From: an uncultured Curvibacter sp.
Lineage (GTDB): Bacteria > Pseudomonadota > Gammaproteobacteria > Burkholderiales > Burkholderiaceae_C
Assembly: GCA_903828535.1 (NCBI GenBank)
Contig: CAIKMN010000003.1
Coordinates: 1 to 64,000 of the forward strand
Direction of reading: 5' to 3'
Length of the DNA stretch: 64,000 nucleotides
The position numbers were made by a program, and so were the translations under genes. Below, piece by piece: positions 6,789 through 16,500 of the stretch; position 1 is the stretch's first letter; each line of letters begins with the position of its first letter. Under the pieces are notes generated by a model, which saw nothing but the letters and a program-made list of their open reading frames with translations, was not told the origin of the DNA and made no database searches.

Positions 6789-7247
6789 TTATTTTAGTCT
6801 GCCCACGCCGAGCTTGGGGGTTTGGCTGTTGTCCACCTTTTGGTTGCAGGCGATTCCCCAGGCCACTTCGATGGCACTTTCTGGGGGCACTTGGTGCCAT
6901 TTGGCGTGGGCATAGGTTTTGTCGGAGACCGTTTTGCCGGTGCCTAAATGGTCGCTGAACAGGGTCAGTGAATTTTGTTTGTAGCGCATGTCCTTGCAGC
7001 TGAACAGGTAATCGCCCGCCAAGGACTGCACTTTCGAGCCCATGGGGTCTTGTTGCGCTTGGAAATAATCCATCATCAGGCTCATCTTGGCGCGGTTGCC
7101 ACTGCGCTCAATGGACTCCATGTCGGCGTAGGAGGCGCTCAGCTGATCGGTTGTGATTCTGGTCCAAGCGGCCATGGCCGCTGGGCTGGCGAAACCGCAG
7201 ACCATTAGGCAAGACAGGAGCAGGGCGCTGAAAAGGCGTTTTTGCAT
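6789..7247 (-). CDS. Exported small protein, surface-adhesin E-like
   Basis: The 152-residue product begins with a signal peptide (MQKRLFSALLLSCLMVCGFA, cleaved near ASPAAMA-A). The mature part has WTRITTD...ADMESIERSGNRAKMSLMMDYFQAQ and a conserved pair of Cys in YLFSCKDMRY and AWGIACNQK that may form a disulfide. Similar small secreted proteins of Burkholderiales are annotated as surface-adhesin E family; the function is not established. The start at 7247 replaces a longer open frame because the signal peptide begins there. Its stop lies 9 bases before the tmRNA 5' end. Confidence 0.7.
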   Translation of the reverse strand: MQKRLFSALLLSCLMVCGFASPAAMAAWTRITTDQLSASYADMESIERSGNRAKMSLMMDYFQAQQDPMGSKVQSLAGDYLFSCKDMRYKQNSLTLFSDHLGTGKTVSDKTYAHAKWHQVPPESAIEVAWGIACNQKVDNSQTPKLGVGRLK

Positions 7248-7267
7248 GGCTTGGGTTCGAAAAAACG

Positions 7268-8071
7268 TCAATTGTTTTTGAACTGGGCAGGGCGCTTGTT
7301 TACAAATGCGTCCATGCCTTCTTTTTGGTCTTGTGTGGCAAACAGCGCATGAAAGAGGCGGCGCTCGAACATGATGCCGTCGGCCAAGCTGCTCTCGAAG
7401 GCCCGGTTGACCGACTCTTTGTTGGCCATCACAGCGATTTGCGACAAGGCACAAATTTGCAGGGCCGCGCCCATGGCTTCATCCATCAATTTGTCCAAGG
7501 GCACCACGCGGCTCACCAAATTGGACCGTTCGGCTTCTTCGGCGTTCATCATGCGGCCGGTCAGGGCCATGTCCATGGCCTTGGATTTACCGACCGCTCT
7601 GGGCAAGCGTTGCGTGCCGCCTGCGCCGGGCATCACGCCAAGCTTGATTTCGGGTTGACCAAATTTGGCATTGTCTGCAGCGATGATGAAGTCGCACATC
7701 ATGGCGAGCTCGCAGCCCCCACCGAGAGCAAAGCCTGAAACGGCGGCAATGACGGGCTTGCGCACGGCTTTGATGCGTTCCCAATTGCGTGTGATGAAGT
7801 CGCCTTTATAGGCGTCCTGGAAAGAATAGGTGGCCATGGCGCCAATGTCGGCGCCTGCGGCAAAGGCTTTTTCGCTGCCGGTGACGATGATGCAGCCGAT
7901 GGCGGGGTCGGCATCGAAGGCCTGCAGGGCGTCGCCGAGCTCGGTCATGAGCTGGTCGTTCAACGCATTCAGTTGTTTGGGGCGGTTGAGGGTCACGATG
8001 CCCACTTTTTCTGCTTCGGTTCGGACCAAAATGGTTTCATAAGTTGGTGCGCTGGGGGTGGCTTGGGTCAT
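7268..8071 (-). CDS. Enoyl-CoA hydratase
   Basis: The 267-residue product is a crotonase-fold enzyme that hydrates 2-enoyl-CoA in fatty-acid or amino-acid breakdown. The oxyanion-hole segment [22 protein letters not shown] (first catalytic Glu) and [22 protein letters not shown] (second catalytic Glu) are all intact, so hydratase activity is expected. The C-terminus has [15 protein letters not shown], typical of the family. It is divergent from the PaaG-like gene, separated by 81 bases that could hold both promoters. Substrate chain length cannot be told from sequence. Confidence 0.9.
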   Translation of the reverse strand: MTQATPSAPTYETILVRTEAEKVGIVTLNRPKQLNALNDQLMTELGDALQAFDADPAIGCIIVTGSEKAFAAGADIGAMATYSFQDAYKGDFITRNWERIKAVRKPVIAAVSGFALGGGCELAMMCDFIIAADNAKFGQPEIKLGVMPGAGGTQRLPRAVGKSKAMDMALTGRMMNAEEAERSNLVSRVVPLDKLMDEAMGAALQICALSQIAVMANKESVNRAFESSLADGIMFERRLFHALFATQDQKEGMDAFVNKRPAQFKNN

Positions 8072-8152
8072 GCGTCAAGTCTCTCAGTTAACAGAAGGTG
8101 GTTCACTATACCGAATCTTGCCTTCAAAATAGCAAAAAACAGGAGACCCACT

Positions 8153-9016
8153 ATGAGCACCCCATCCGCCACACCCGCTGCAACCCCGCACAGCACCGCA
8201 GCGTCTGAGCCCACGGTTTTGTATGAAAAGCGCCTGGGAGAGGATCCGTCCGGCCCCGCGGTGGCTTTGCTAACTTTGAACCGCCCGACTTTGTTGAACA
8301 GTTTTTCACCCGCCATGCACGAAGCCATTTGGCAGGCGCTCGATCAAGCCGAGGCCGACCCTTCGGTGCGGGCGGTGGTGATCACCGGCGCCGGTCGGGG
8401 GTTTTGTGCCGGCGCTGACTTGGGCGGTATCAGCTTCACTTCCAAAGAAGAGTTCATGCAAAAGTCCGATCCCGGTCCGATGATTGAGCGTTATTTCAAC
8501 ACCACGGCCCGTCGATTGCAGTCCTTGAAGCGCCCCACTTTGGCGGCCGTGAATGGCGTGGCAGCTGGGGCGGGTATGTCCTTGGTGATGAGCTGTGATG
8601 TGGCGATTGCGTCACCCCAGGCCAGCTTTATTCAGGCGTTCAGCAAAATTGGTTTGATACCAGATGCCGGCAGCACGTGGTTATTGCCTCGCCGCGTGGG
8701 GCTGGCGCGTGCCATGGTCTTGGCCATGACGGGCGACAAGCTGAGCGCTGCCAAAGCCTTGGAATGGGGTTTGTTGTGGGACGTTCAAGAAGACTTTTTA
8801 GGCGCGACCCTGGCCCTGGCGCACCGCTTGGCCGCGATGCCGACCCAAGCGCTGGTGGCCACGCGCCATTTGCTGCGCGATGGCACCGGCGTGGATTTGA
8901 ACACCCAACTGGACGCCGAGCGAGACGCTCAGTCTCGATTGGGCAAAACCAACGACCACTTCGAAGGCGTGGCGGCTTTTCTGCAAAAGCGACCCGCCGT
9001 TTTTAAGGGTCATTGA
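8153..9016 (+). CDS. Enoyl-CoA hydratase/isomerase, PaaG-like
   Basis: The 287-residue product is a crotonase-fold protein close to PaaG, the ring-opening isomerase of aerobic phenylacetate breakdown. FCAGADLGG forms the oxyanion hole. GAGMSLVMSCDVAIA lacks the first hydratase Glu, and FSKIGLIPDAGSTWLLPR carries Asp in place of the second, as in PaaG-type isomerases. An N-terminal Ala/Thr/Ser/Pro-rich stretch of about 20 residues precedes the fold. The ATG at 8153 follows AGGAGA by 6 bases, a good ribosome-binding site. No other phenylacetate genes are nearby, so the pathway is uncertain. Its stop overlaps the convergent M61 peptidase gene by 7 bases. Confidence 0.85.
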   Translation: MSTPSATPAATPHSTAASEPTVLYEKRLGEDPSGPAVALLTLNRPTLLNSFSPAMHEAIWQALDQAEADPSVRAVVITGAGRGFCAGADLGGISFTSKEEFMQKSDPGPMIERYFNTTARRLQSLKRPTLAAVNGVAAGAGMSLVMSCDVAIASPQASFIQAFSKIGLIPDAGSTWLLPRRVGLARAMVLAMTGDKLSAAKALEWGLLWDVQEDFLGATLALAHRLAAMPTQALVATRHLLRDGTGVDLNTQLDAERDAQSRLGKTNDHFEGVAAFLQKRPAVFKGH

Positions 9017-10905
9017 CCCTCAGTGACTTTTAGTGAACCTTGGCTTTGGGTCCAGGTGGCCATTTTGGCCGCGTCGGCCATTGCCAAGCGCACGGTGTTG
9101 ACCGTGGGCAGTCCCAAGGGCAGGCGCAACACCTGCTGGTCGCGAGCCACCCAAGCCACCCCTTTTTTGGCGGTGCCCATGTAGAGCGGCAAGTCTTCGA
9201 GCTGGTTCAACCGCCAAATTTTGGGGTTTTTTTTTGGGCCCACTTCGATGGCCAACCACTCGTCACCAGCGGCCATGCCGGCCTTTTCTGCTGCCCCACC
9301 GCGCAGCACCGATTTGAGACGCAGCGGGCTGCCGCTTTCCAGGCGCAAGCCCAAGCGTTGGGCCATTTGAGCAGGGTCTTCGTGCCAAACGATGCCGTGC
9401 TTTTCGAGCAAGGCCTTCAAAGGCAAGTCGGTCTTGCCGTGCACCCAGGCTTTGATTTCTTTGGCAAAAGAGCGGCCGCCCAGCTCGCTCAACACAGCGG
9501 CAAAGTCGGCCTCTGTGAGGGGGCCGCCGTCGACTGTTCCGGCCTTTGTGCGCTGCCAAAGGTGGCGCATGACTTGGTCTAAATGGGTCTTGCCTTCAGC
9601 CCGCAGGAGGAGGTCAAAGCACAGCGCCACCAAGGCCCCTTTGGTGTAGTAGCTGATGGTGGCGTTGGGGGTGTTTTCATCTTGGCGGTAGTACTTCACC
9701 CAAGCGTCAAAACTGGCCTCTGCCACGCTTTGCACCAAACGGCCGGGGGCTTGTAAAACTTGGTTCAGGGTTTTGTTGAGCAGCTTCAAATACGCGGCGT
9801 CGTCCAGCAAACTAGCGCGGCGCAACAACAAGTCGTCGTAGTAGCTGGTGAAGCCTTCAAAGAACCACAAGAGCTCGGTGTAATTTTCTTGGCTGTAGTC
9901 GTAGCGGGCGAATGCTTGCGGGCGCAGGCGTTTGACGTTCCAGCTGTGAAAGTATTCATGGCTGATCAAGCCCAGCAAGGTGTTGTAGCCTTCGGGTTGG
10001 CGCTTGGAGCCCAAGCCATCCGCCAGGCGAGGCAGGTCACGGCGGCCACAAATCAGCGCGGTGCTGGCGCGGTGTTCAAGGCCACCGTAGTTGTCGTCCA
10101 CCGCATTGAGCAGAAAAAGATAATTTTTAAAAGGCGGCGGGTTGACCTGTCCTTGGTCTGGGCCCTTTGTTGGCGTCCCTTCAGCCAGAGAGGGGTGCCA
10201 AAAACGGAGGGCGGTTTCGCAAATTTTTTGAGCGTCCGCCAGCAAACGGGCGCCGTCAAAAGAGGCGCTGGCCCCTGCCACGACAAAGCGATGTGGCACG
10301 CCGTGCGCTTCAAAAGCGCCTTCCCAAAAGTCACCCAGCTCGAAAGGTGAGTCGGCCAACTCGTCGTAATCAGCGGCCAGGTAAAGACCAAAACCACGCC
10401 GATCGACCTGGCGAGCGGGCAATGCCGTGGCGACGCGCCAAGGCATTTGAGGGGCCAGCAGGCGCAAGGCGTGCGGCCATTCCGTTTGGCCGTCCACGCG
10501 CAGGCACAAACTCGTGGCATTGAAAAAGCCACGTTGACTGTCTAGCCAGGCGGTGCGGACGGAGGCGTCATGGGCATAAATCTGGTAACGAATCACCAGC
10601 GGCACCTGCGGCTTGGCATCAACCACCCAAGTGCATTTATCGAGTTGTTCAAAGCGCACGGAGCGGCCGTTTTGTTGGGCGCTGAATCCCTGCAGGTTTT
10701 TGGAAAATTCACGCACCAAGTAGCTGCCCGGAATCCAAACCGGCAAGCTCAGCATTTGTTTGGCCTGGGGAGAAGAAACGGTCAGCGTGACGTCATAGAG
10801 ATGGGCTTCAAATTGGTCGCAATCAATTTGAAATTCAGGGCCACTGCGGGGGGCATCGTGTGGCTTTTTAACGGATTCGTTTTGGGATTCTTTTTTTGAG
10901 GCCAT
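9010..10905 (-). CDS. M61 family metallopeptidase with PDZ domain
   Basis: The 631-residue product resembles M61 glycyl aminopeptidases. It shows an N-terminal beta-rich domain (WIPGSYLVREFSKNLQGF), GGLEHR before the active site, the zinc motif SHEYFHSWNVKRLRP (HEYFH) with the downstream Glu in WFFEGFTSYY, and a C-terminal PDZ-like domain (SPLRLKSVLRGGAAEKAGMAAGDEW). No signal peptide is seen at the chosen ATG (10905), which begins with a Lys/Glu-rich stretch. An upstream in-frame extension overlaps the DUF3429 gene in another frame and is rejected. It is last in a four-gene operon with ubiH-like, dsbC and DUF3429 genes. Confidence 0.88.
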   Translation of the reverse strand: MASKKESQNESVKKPHDAPRSGPEFQIDCDQFEAHLYDVTLTVSSPQAKQMLSLPVWIPGSYLVREFSKNLQGFSAQQNGRSVRFEQLDKCTWVVDAKPQVPLVIRYQIYAHDASVRTAWLDSQRGFFNATSLCLRVDGQTEWPHALRLLAPQMPWRVATALPARQVDRRGFGLYLAADYDELADSPFELGDFWEGAFEAHGVPHRFVVAGASASFDGARLLADAQKICETALRFWHPSLAEGTPTKGPDQGQVNPPPFKNYLFLLNAVDDNYGGLEHRASTALICGRRDLPRLADGLGSKRQPEGYNTLLGLISHEYFHSWNVKRLRPQAFARYDYSQENYTELLWFFEGFTSYYDDLLLRRASLLDDAAYLKLLNKTLNQVLQAPGRLVQSVAEASFDAWVKYYRQDENTPNATISYYTKGALVALCFDLLLRAEGKTHLDQVMRHLWQRTKAGTVDGGPLTEADFAAVLSELGGRSFAKEIKAWVHGKTDLPLKALLEKHGIVWHEDPAQMAQRLGLRLESGSPLRLKSVLRGGAAEKAGMAAGDEWLAIEVGPKKNPKIWRLNQLEDLPLYMGTAKKGVAWVARDQQVLRLPLGLPTVNTVRLAMADAAKMATWTQSQGSLKVTEGQ

Positions 10906-10931
10906 GTTCAGGGTCAATCCATTTCTGTGAA

Positions 10932-11375
10932 TCAAGTCACGATGGCGCCCAACAAGCAACTCAGCACCGCGACCACGGTGGCGCGAAAGCGCAAGGTCAA
11001 CCAGGGTCGAAGTGCGGGGGAAAGCCAAGTGCGGCGATCGACTGCGTAGCAAACCGCCAAGAGCAACGCCAAAACAGGCAGCCCAGCAAAGGCGGGCATG
11101 ACCACAGCAATCCAAGCCACCAAGGCCGGAACCACACCCCAGACAAAGTGAAAGCCGGTGCCTCGGACCAAATGGCCGGGGTCGTCTTCTAGGAAAGCAA
11201 TGCCCCAATGAATGCCGCCCAAAAAGGAGCAAATGACGGCGGCATAAGCCGACAAACCAATCGCCACAAAGGGTTGAAATTCGGGGGCCACCAGCCACAT
11301 GAGGGACGAAAGGGCCACAAAAGGAATCAAGCCGGCATAGCCCAAGCGGTTGATGACAGAGGCGTGAGGGGACAT
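10932..11375 (-). CDS. DUF3429 membrane protein
   Basis: The 147-residue product has about four to five membrane segments (GLIPFVALSSLMWLV, FVAIGLSAYAAVICSFLGGI, GVVPALVAWIAVVMPAFAGLPVLALLLAVCY, and a C-terminal one) and the family stretch FLGGIHWGIA. DUF3429 has no assigned function. It starts 1 base after the dsbC stop and ends 26 bases before the M61 peptidase start, so the genes are probably one transcription unit. Confidence 0.8.
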   Translation of the reverse strand: MSPHASVINRLGYAGLIPFVALSSLMWLVAPEFQPFVAIGLSAYAAVICSFLGGIHWGIAFLEDDPGHLVRGTGFHFVWGVVPALVAWIAVVMPAFAGLPVLALLLAVCYAVDRRTWLSPALRPWLTLRFRATVVAVLSCLLGAIVT

Positions 11376-11376
11376 G

Positions 11377-12231
11377 TTATTTTTTGAAGTTGGCTAAATT
11401 GGCAGCGGCTTGGGCCAGCTGTTTTTCAATGGCTTCCGGCGGAATGGCCCCGGGCACGCGGCTGCCGTCGACAAAGAACAAGGTCGGGGTGCCGTTGATT
11501 TTGTGTGCTTTGCCAAATTCGACATTTCGCTTGAGGGCGTTGGTGTCGCAAGGCGTCAATGGCGCTGGGGTGGGTTTTTGCGCATGCATCCAATCATTCC
11601 AGGCGGCAGGCTTGTCCTTGGCGCACCAAAGGCGGCGGGATTTTTCGACCGAGTCTTCGCCCAATATGGGGTACAAAAACACGTGAACAGTGATGTTGTT
11701 GACCTTCAACAGCGACTGCTCGAAGCGTTTGCAATAGCCGCAGTTGGGGTCTTCGAAAACCGCTAATTTCCGTTCGCCATTGCCGCGCACCAAGGTAAAA
11801 GCGTCACCGAATGGGAGTTTGCTGAACTCAACCGTGTTGAGTTCGGCCACGCGCTCGGCACTCAAATTGCGCTGGGCCTTGGTGTCGATCAACTCGCCCT
11901 GAATCAGGTAGTTGCCTTGGGCATCGGTGTAAAAAAGATCGTTGCCGCTGCGCACTTCCCAAATGCCTGGCATGGGGGTTTTACGGACTTCGTCGATTTC
12001 TTGCAACTCGCTGAGGCGGCTGCTGAGGTTTTTTCGAATCAAAGCTTCCGGGCCGCCTGAGTTGATGCCAGTGCTGGCGGTTGTGCTTGTGCTTGTGCTT
12101 GTGCTCACCTCTGAGACAGCGGCCAAAGCGGTTGAAGGGGCCCCAAAACCAGCCAGGGCCAGTGTGGTCAGGCTCGTCAGGGTCGAGAAGGTGAGGGTCA
12201 ACCGGGTCATAAGCGGCAAGCTCAATTTCAT
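11377..12231 (-). CDS. dsbC: DsbC-like periplasmic disulfide isomerase
   Basis: The 284-residue product has a signal peptide (ends near STALA), a low-complexity STSTSTSTTAST linker made by a 6-bp repeat, a DsbC N-terminal dimerisation domain (ALIRKNLSSRLSE... up to about residue 115) and a thioredoxin-fold domain with active-site CGYC (VFEDPNCGYCKRFE) and the cis-Pro region NGTPTLFF. A second Cys pair (LWCAKDK...LTPCDT) matches the structural disulfide of DsbC. It shuffles wrong disulfides in exported proteins. The ATG at 12231 overlaps the ubiH-like stop by 4 bases and replaces a 10-residue upstream extension. Confidence 0.88.
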   Translation of the reverse strand: MKLSLPLMTRLTLTFSTLTSLTTLALAGFGAPSTALAAVSEVSTSTSTSTTASTGINSGGPEALIRKNLSSRLSELQEIDEVRKTPMPGIWEVRSGNDLFYTDAQGNYLIQGELIDTKAQRNLSAERVAELNTVEFSKLPFGDAFTLVRGNGERKLAVFEDPNCGYCKRFEQSLLKVNNITVHVFLYPILGEDSVEKSRRLWCAKDKPAAWNDWMHAQKPTPAPLTPCDTNALKRNVEFGKAHKINGTPTLFFVDGSRVPGAIPPEAIEKQLAQAAANLANFKK

Positions 12232-13442
12232 GTCAATCCCATGGCGATTTTGGTCGCCCATTGTTTCAGGGGGCCGCTGCGGTCAAAGGCGCTCAGGCCC
12301 CAGTTGCGAGCGGTTTGCAAAGGCGCTGGGCTCAACTCAAACAGCAACTGCAAGCCATCGGTGGTCCAGCTCATGGGCCAAATGCCGGCTTTTCGTTCGC
12401 GCTCATAAGCCCGCAATCCTTTTAGATCGGCCAGGCTGCGCCAATAGGGACGATCGCGCAAGCGGCGGGTCAAGGCCGCGGCGTCGGCCAAGCCAAGGTT
12501 CAAGCCTTGGCCGGCCAAGGGGTGCACCGTGTGGGCCGCATCACCGGCCAGCACCCAGGCGCTGGAAGGGGACTGGGTTTCAAGGGCAGCGCCACACCAG
12601 CGCACCGCTTGCGAAAAGTAAAGTGGCCAGCCCATGACGTCGCTGGTCAACGACAGGCCCCCCGGATTGCCAGACCCCGGGGCCCATTTTTCAAGAAGCT
12701 GGTTCAGGTGCGCGCTAAAGGCCTCGGCGCCCAAGGTTTGTAAAACCGCCGCTGGTGCATGAGGGGCTGACCACACCAAGGCATAGGTGTCGCCTTCAGG
12801 TCCGCCGGTGGGCAAAAGGGCCAAAATTTGGTTTTCAAAAAACCACTGGTGCGCCGTTTGTTGATGCGGTCGACTGGCATGCAAACGAGCGGCCAAGGCC
12901 GTTTGAGGGTAAGGCCGGCTGTTGAAAGGAACCCCCAATTCGGCCCGAGTGGCGCTTTGACGGCCTTCTGTGATCACGGTCAGTGTGGCGTGAATCGGCT
13001 CGTGGTGCGAATGAGCCCCTGCAGGTTCACCCTCGAGGCGGGTGATGCCCGGTTGGTAGCGAATGGCCTCTGAGAGCTGTTGTTCCAGCGCCGGTACTTT
13101 GACCATCCAAGCCAAGGCGCTTTGGTTGATCTCAGAAGCAGAAAAAGTCAAATGGCCCAAGGGGTTCTGGGTGGCAGGGTTGCCTGAATGGCTTTGTCCG
13201 CCATGCACCTTCATGCGGGCCATCGGGGTGACTGCCGAGCCCTCGGGCCAGGCGCGCAGGTCCAACAACAATTGGTGTGAAGCGGCGTTCAGCGCATAAG
13301 CACGAACATCTTGCTGGCTGGGCACGGCGGGCCCGCTGGAGCCGACCAGGGCGACCCGGAATTTCTCGCGCGCCAAGAGCAGGGCGAGGGTTTGGCCCAC
13401 AATGCCAGCGCCACGAACACAGATGTCAAAGCTTTGCGTCAT
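12228..13442 (-). CDS. UbiH/UbiF/Coq6-family FAD-dependent hydroxylase
   Basis: The 404-residue product is a flavin monooxygenase of the ubiquinone-biosynthesis type, expected to hydroxylate the quinone ring precursor. The N-terminal Rossmann motif GAGIVGQTLALLLAREKFRVALVG binds FAD, and VLAGDAAHTVHPLAGQGLNLGLADA is the second FAD motif of this family. The middle region is divergent. It begins a minus-strand operon with dsbC and is divergent from the large oxidoreductase gene; 76 bases separate the starts. Which ring carbon it acts on cannot be told from sequence. Confidence 0.85.
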   Translation of the reverse strand: MTQSFDICVRGAGIVGQTLALLLAREKFRVALVGSSGPAVPSQQDVRAYALNAASHQLLLDLRAWPEGSAVTPMARMKVHGGQSHSGNPATQNPLGHLTFSASEINQSALAWMVKVPALEQQLSEAIRYQPGITRLEGEPAGAHSHHEPIHATLTVITEGRQSATRAELGVPFNSRPYPQTALAARLHASRPHQQTAHQWFFENQILALLPTGGPEGDTYALVWSAPHAPAAVLQTLGAEAFSAHLNQLLEKWAPGSGNPGGLSLTSDVMGWPLYFSQAVRWCGAALETQSPSSAWVLAGDAAHTVHPLAGQGLNLGLADAAALTRRLRDRPYWRSLADLKGLRAYERERKAGIWPMSWTTDGLQLLFELSPAPLQTARNWGLSAFDRSGPLKQWATKIAMGLT

Positions 13443-13518
13443 GGGGGCATTCTAGAAGCCCAGCGCCATGACACGGGGGGCTGCCTTAAAATGGCCCCTT
13501 GACAACTCAGGTCCCTTC

Positions 13519-16500
13519 ATGAACGCCCCCACCGCGATCGCTGCCCTCATTGAACCCGCTCAAGTTTCGAACCGGCTGCGCGAAATTCCCTACAACTACA
13601 CCTCATTCTCGGACCGCGAAATCGTGATCCGATTGTTGGGTGAGCGCGGCTGGGCCTTGCTGAGTGAGTTGCGGGGTGAACGCCAAACGGGCCGCTCTTC
13701 GCGCATGTTGTATGAAGTGTTGGGCGACATTTGGGTGGTGCAGCGCAATCCCTATTTGCAAGACGACCTGCTCGACAACCCCAAACGGCGTGCCCAATTG
13801 GTGGAGGCCATGCGCCACCGATTGGCTGAAGTGTCCAAACGCCGACAACCTGCCGATAACCCCAAAGACCAAGACCGCGACGCCAAAGTGGTGGAGTTGC
13901 TGGGCATGGCGGAGAAAGCCGTGCAAGCCTTTGACGACCACTTTGCATGGGTCGCCACCTTGCGTCGTCAAACCACCAAAAAGTTGCGCCGTGTGACGGC
14001 CCACGACAACATCAAGTTTGATGGGCTCTCGCGCGTTTCGCATGTGACCGACGCCACCGATTGGCGCGTTGAATACCCCTTCGTCGTTTTGACGCCCGAC
14101 AGCGAAGCCGAGATGGCCGCCTTGGTGCGCGCCTCCATCGAATTGGGCCTGACCATCATCCCGCGTGGCGGCGGCACGGGTTACACCGGCGGCGCGATTC
14201 CCCTCACCTGGAAGAGCGTCGTCATCAACACCGAAAAGCTGGAGGCCATGACCGAGGTCGAGCTCGTCCAGTTGCCCGGCCTTGACGAACCTGTCGCGAC
14301 CATTTGGACCGAAGCCGGTGTGGTGACACAGCGGGTGGCAGATGCCGCCGAGCGCGGCGGTTTTGTGTTCGCAGTCGACCCCACTTCGGCCGAAGCTTCT
14401 TGCATTGGTGGCAACATTGCCATGAATGCGGGCGGTAAAAAAGCCGTGCTCTGGGGGACGGCCTTGGACAATTTAGCCAGCTGGCGCATGGTGACCCCCG
14501 ATTCGCAGTGGCTCGAAGTCACGCGTCTGAATCACAACTTGGGCAAGATTCACGACGCCGCAATGGCCAGCTTTGAGCTGCGCTACTTTGAAGCCGATGG
14601 CAAGACCCCGATCCGCACCGAGCGCCTGGACATTCCCGGTCCGTCCTTCCGAAAAGAGGGCTTGGGCAAAGACGTGACCGACAAGTTCTTGTCGGGTTTA
14701 CCAGGCATTCAAAAAGAAGGTTGTGATGGTCTGATCACCAGCGCCCGTTGGATCGTTCACCGCATGCCCGAGCACACCCGCACTGTTTGTCTGGAGTTTT
14801 TCGGCAACGCCAAAGACGCTGTGCCCAGCATTGTTGACATCAAAGACTTCATGTTTGCCGAGCAAAAGCGCAGTGGCGTGCTGTTGGCGGGCTTGGAGCA
14901 CTTGGACGACCGTTACCTCAAGGCTGTGGGCTACGCCACCAAGAGCAAAAAAGGCAACGGCGGACTGCCCAAAATGGTTTTGATTGGTGACATTGCCGGC
15001 GACAACGCCGACGATGTGGCCCGCATCACCTCGGAAGTGGTGCGACTGGCCAACACCCGCTCCGGAGAAGGCTTTATCGCCATCAGCGCCGAGGCGCGCA
15101 AGAAATTCTGGGCCGACCGCAAAAAAACCGCCGCCATCAGCCGCCACACCAACGCTTTCAAAATCAACGAAGACGTTGTGATTCCGTTGCCCCGGATGGC
15201 CGAGTACACCGATGGCATTGAGCGCATCAACATCGAGTTGAGCCTGCAAAACAAGATCGAGCTGACCGAGAAATTGTTGGCATTCTTTCAGGCGGGCCGA
15301 TTGCCGTTGGGTAAAACCGACGACGCCAGCGAGGTGCCTTCACCGGAACAGCTCGAAGACCGCGTGGCCCAAGCGGTTGAGGTTTTGGAAAACGTGCGGG
15401 CGCAATGGCAAGGCTGGTTACAAGGCATTGACGACCACTTTTTGGCCCTGCAAGACCACCGTTTGCGGGCCAGTTGGAAGACTCAAATTCGCGCGCCGCT
15501 GCAAGGCATTTTTGTCGGCACCGCCTACGCCCCGATTCTGAAAGAAGTCACGCAAATTCACCAAGAGGTGCTGCGTGGCCGGGTTTGGGCCGCCTTGCAC
15601 ATGCACGCGGGCGACGGCAACGTCCACACCAACCTGCCCGTCAACAGCGACAACTACGCCATGCTGCAAACAGCGCACGGCGCCGTGGCGCGCATCATGG
15701 CCCTGGCCCGGCGTTTGAACGGCGTCATCTCCGGCGAGCACGGCATTGGCATCACCAAACTCGAATTCTTAAGCGATGCCGAGCTGAAGCCCTTTGCCGA
15801 CTACAAAGCCAAGGTCGACCCGCATGGGCACTTCAACAAAGGCAAGTTGCTGCGGGATGGCGACGGCGTCGGCGATCTGACCAACGCCTACACCCCCAGC
15901 TTTGGGTTGATGGGCCACGAATCGCTCATCATGCAGCAGTCCGATATTGGGGCGATTGCCGACTCAGTCAAGGACTGTTTGCGTTGTGGCAAGTGCAAAC
16001 CCGTTTGCGCCACCCACGTGCCGCGCGCCAATTTGCTTTACAGCCCCCGCAACAAAATTTTGGCGACCAGCTTGTTGGTCGAGGCGTTTTTGTACGAAGA
16101 GCAAACCCGACGTGGCGTCTCGATCAAGCATTGGGAAGAGTTTGAAGACGTGTCGGACCACTGCACGGTTTGCCACAAATGCCTGAACCCCTGCCCGGTG
16201 AAAATCGACTTTGGCGATGTCACCATGAACATGCGCAACCTGCTGCGCAAGATGGGCCAAAAGTCCTTCCGTCCTGGCAATGCGGCGGCGATGTTCATGC
16301 TCAATGCCACCAACCCCGACACCATCAAGTTGGCGCGGACCTTGTTGGTCAACGTCGGCATGAAGGCGCAGCGCTTGGCCCACGATCTCTTCAAGCGAGC
16401 GGCCAAGGCCCAAACCAGCCATCCGCCGGCCACGTTCAAGGTGCCACCGTTGCGTGAAGAGGTGATTTTTTTCGTCAACAAAAAATTGCCCGGAAATTTG

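Noticed and set aside
10906-11298. Upstream part of the M61 peptidase frame
   Set aside because: It overlaps the DUF3429 membrane protein in another frame and does not match the peptidase family.
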